Assembly (NCBI GenBank): GCA_002309215.1
Contig: DBXG01000017.1
Location: 1 to 14,374 of the forward strand
Source: Alphaproteobacteria bacterium UBA1218
GTDB lineage: Bacteria; Pseudomonadota; Alphaproteobacteria; Rs-D84
DNA length: 14,374 nt
Direction: 5' to 3'
The translations under genes and the position numbers were made by a program. Every line of letters begins with the position of its first letter. Position 1 is the stretch's first letter. Positions 12,941 through 14,374 of this stretch are shown one piece after another. Below the pieces are notes generated by a model. That model did no database searches and had not been told where the DNA came from. It saw only the letters and a program-made list of their open reading frames with translations.

Positions 12941-13618
12941 ATGAAGAAAGTTACAAAAAGAAAACAAACTTGGGCATCATTGGATGCTAATAAAGTTTAC
13001 GTTTTGACAGACGCAGTTGAAACATTGCGTGGTTTTTGCTCTTCTAAATTTGATGAAAGTTTGGAAATCGCAATTAAATTAGGCATTGATGTTGCCAAGG
13101 CAGATCAAAACATTCGTGGAATGTTGTCTTTGCCAAATGGTACAGGTAAAAAAGTTCGCGTTGCAGTATTTACTGTCAACAGCCAAGACGAAGCCAAGAA
13201 AGCTGGCGCTGATGTCATTGGTGGTGAAGAATTGATTGACAAAGTTGCAAACGGCTTTTTAGATTTTGATCGCGTTATTGCGACACCTGATATGATGCCA
13301 AAAATGTCAAAAGTTGCTCGTGTTTTGGGGCCAAAAGGTTTAATGCCAAATCCAAAATTGGGCACAGTCACAAATAACATAGCAGAAGCAGTTGCAAATG
13401 CAAAGGCTGGTCAGATTGAATATCGTGCTGAAAAGAACGGTATTATCCATGCTGGTATTGGTAAAATGTCTTTTGCTACGGATAAATTGGTCGAAAATGC
13501 AAATGCATTGATTGAACAATTGAAAAAGGTAAAACCTGCATCTGCCAAAGGTCAGTATATTTTGGGATGCAGTGTTGCAACAACCCAAGGTCCAGGCCTG
13601 AAGGTTGATGTAAAATAA
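12941..13618 (+). CDS. rplA: 50S ribosomal protein L1
   Basis: L1 forms the mobile L1 stalk of the 50S subunit near the E site and, in many bacteria, represses its own rplKA mRNA. The 225-residue length is typical (about 225-235). The signature MPKMSKVARVLGPKGLMPNPKLGTVT, followed by an NIAEAVANAKAGQIEYRAEKNGIIHAGIG segment, is diagnostic. The C-terminal half ends with GPGLKVDV, as usual. The start ATG 12941 follows the rplK stop by three bases, with its GGGGGA ribosome binding site inside the end of rplK. Translation of the two is therefore likely coupled. Confidence 0.97.
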   Translation: MKKVTKRKQTWASLDANKVYVLTDAVETLRGFCSSKFDESLEIAIKLGIDVAKADQNIRGMLSLPNGTGKKVRVAVFTVNSQDEAKKAGADVIGGEELIDKVANGFLDFDRVIATPDMMPKMSKVARVLGPKGLMPNPKLGTVTNNIAEAVANAKAGQIEYRAEKNGIIHAGIGKMSFATDKLVENANALIEQLKKVKPASAKGQYILGCSVATTQGPGLKVDVK

Positions 13619-13797
13619 TTTATGGTGGGTAAAACCACCATAATAACAGATTTCTGTCCAAGACTGATGGTGTGAACAATTCACTTAATTTCCATCATAG
13701 ACAAAGAAAAAATTCTTTGGGGCAGGAACACAAGCCCCACCGGTGGGAAACCACAGATGGAAAGTTAAACAAAAGAAGCTTAAAAGGATATATAAAG
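13619..13797 (+). ncRNA. Ribosomal protein L10 leader (rplJL autoregulatory mRNA element)
   Basis: The 179 bases between rplA and rplJ carry the features of the L10 leader, which binds the L10-L7/L12 complex and represses translation of rplJL. It opens with a perfect 9-bp hairpin (13620-13628 with 13635-13643, loop GTAAAA). The conserved CCAAGACTGATGGTG then follows, close to the CCAAGACCGxAGGTG recalled for other bacteria. A long arm pairs TGATGG and GTGAA with TTCAC and CCATCA. Further hairpins are CAAAGAA/TTCTTTG (13702-13719), TGGGGC/GCCCCA (13718-13739), the 12-bp palindrome CCCACCGGTGGG (13736-13747) and GTGG-GAAA-CCAC (13743-13754). Some overlap, so alternative folds are likely. Confidence 0.8.
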
Positions 13798-14277
13798 ATG
13801 AGACGCGAAGAAAAATCAGACTTGATTTCAGCGTTGCAGTCGTCCTTGAAAGAAGCAAACGGTGTTTTCGTTATTGAAAACCATGGTTTGACAGTGAAAG
13901 AAATGGAATCTTTGCGCAATGAATTGCGTCCTTTGGTTTCCTTGTTCAAGGTTGTCAAAAACCGTTTGATGAAATTGGCATTGAAAGATACCAGTTTTGA
14001 AGCTGTATCCGATTTGATGAAACGTCCAACAGCTGTTGCGATTGCAACAGATGCTTTGGCTGTGACAAAAGTTTTGGCAAAATTTGCTGAAGACCATCAA
14101 AATTTCTCTATCATTGGTGGGAAAATGGATGCAGATGTTCTGAATGTGAACGACATTGTGCAATTATCCAAGCTTCCGTCCCTGTTGGAAATTCGTGGTA
14201 CTATCGCACGTATTTTGATAGAACCAGCATCACGCTTGGCGCGTGTTTCAGCAGAGTATGGAAAGAAACAAAGTTAA
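13798..14277 (+). CDS. rplJ: 50S ribosomal protein L10
   Basis: L10 anchors the L7/L12 dimers to the GTPase-associated centre of the large subunit. The preferred start is ATG 13798 (MRREEKSDLI), preceded by AAAAGGA and matching the family N-terminus. The in-frame start at 13672 would translate the conserved leader and is rejected. The resulting 159 residues are slightly short for L10 (about 165-175). The RNA-binding domain shows GLTVKEMESLRNEL, FKVVKNRLMKLALKDT and RPTAVAIATDA. LSKLPSLLEIRGTIARIL leads to the C-terminal helix that carries L7/L12. The end after EPASRLARVSAEYGKKQS is a little abbreviated. rplL follows after 22 bases with its own ribosome binding site. Confidence 0.96.
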   Translation: MRREEKSDLISALQSSLKEANGVFVIENHGLTVKEMESLRNELRPLVSLFKVVKNRLMKLALKDTSFEAVSDLMKRPTAVAIATDALAVTKVLAKFAEDHQNFSIIGGKMDADVLNVNDIVQLSKLPSLLEIRGTIARILIEPASRLARVSAEYGKKQS

Positions 14278-14299
14278 AAACTCAACAAGGAGTATTAAA

Positions 14300-14374
14300 A
14301 TGGCAGATATTCAAAAAATAGTTGAAGAATTGTCAAAATTGACTGTCCAAGAAGCAGTTGAATTATCAAAAGCA
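14300..14374 (+). CDS. rplL: 50S ribosomal protein L7/L12, N-terminal fragment (cut by window end)
   Basis: The reading frame starts at ATG 14300 behind an AAGGAG ribosome binding site (14287-14292) and runs off the window after 25 codons. MADIQKIVEELSKLTVQEA is the N-terminal dimerisation helix of L7/L12, which contacts L10. Position directly after rplJ confirms the assignment. Typical full length is about 120-130 residues, so roughly 100 residues lie outside. The rpoB and rpoC genes would be expected next, but this is not seen. Confidence 0.95.
   Translation, partial: MADIQKIVEELSKLTVQEAVELSKA

Noticed and set aside
13672..13797. N-terminal extension of rplJ by 42 codons
   Set aside because: These bases form the conserved L10 leader, and the AAAAGGA site and family N-terminus support ATG 13798.
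1..14374. CRISPR array, insertion sequence or prophage
   Set aside because: No regularly spaced repeats, transposase-like frames, terminal inverted repeats with target duplications, or phage structural genes were found.

Overview
The window reads as chromosomal DNA of an AT-rich bacterium, most likely a host- or gut-associated alphaproteobacterium with a compact genome. The evidence is the gene content, a tRNA-Trp directly ahead of secE-nusG, CTTGC-type -35 boxes, and a VirB8-VirB9-VirB10 cluster set among housekeeping genes. Genus cannot be settled from the sequence. The standard bacterial code applies: recR ends on TGA, and the tRNA-Trp carries a CCA anticodon.

Positions 1-5665 (+) hold an envelope, repair and ribosome-maturation block. 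It contains the 3' end of a SPOR-domain protein, recR, rsmA (ksgA), a KefB/YbaL-type cation:proton antiporter with an RCK domain, lspA and yidC. recR and rsmA overlap by four bases. A good promoter sits directly before lspA-yidC. The block ends in a strong hairpin terminator that also serves the opposing genes.

Positions 5688-6450 (-) hold two small genes of unknown function (114 and 116 aa). The second has a clear promoter and ribosome binding site. The 214 bases between it and the next operon carry that promoter, several inverted repeats and the terminator of the secretion operon.

Positions 6665-11296 (-) hold a three-gene operon for the core of a type IV secretion apparatus: a VirB8-like inner-membrane protein, a VirB9-like periplasmic protein and a VirB10-like spanning protein. 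The VirB9 homologue ends in a SPOR (peptidoglycan-binding) domain. The VirB10 homologue has an N-terminal Ig-like (ASH-type) domain, Glu-Pro tethers, a large central insertion and a 210-residue C-terminal extension that ends cysteine-rich. No ATPase (VirB4, VirB11, VirD4), VirB6 or obvious VirB7 is present here. This is the least ordinary part of the window.

Positions 11297-11558 form a divergent promoter region. From 11559 to the end (+) runs the classical translation/transcription operon: tRNA-Trp, secE, nusG, rplK, rplA, an L10-type autoregulatory leader, rplJ and the start of rplL, presumably followed by rpoB-rpoC outside the window.
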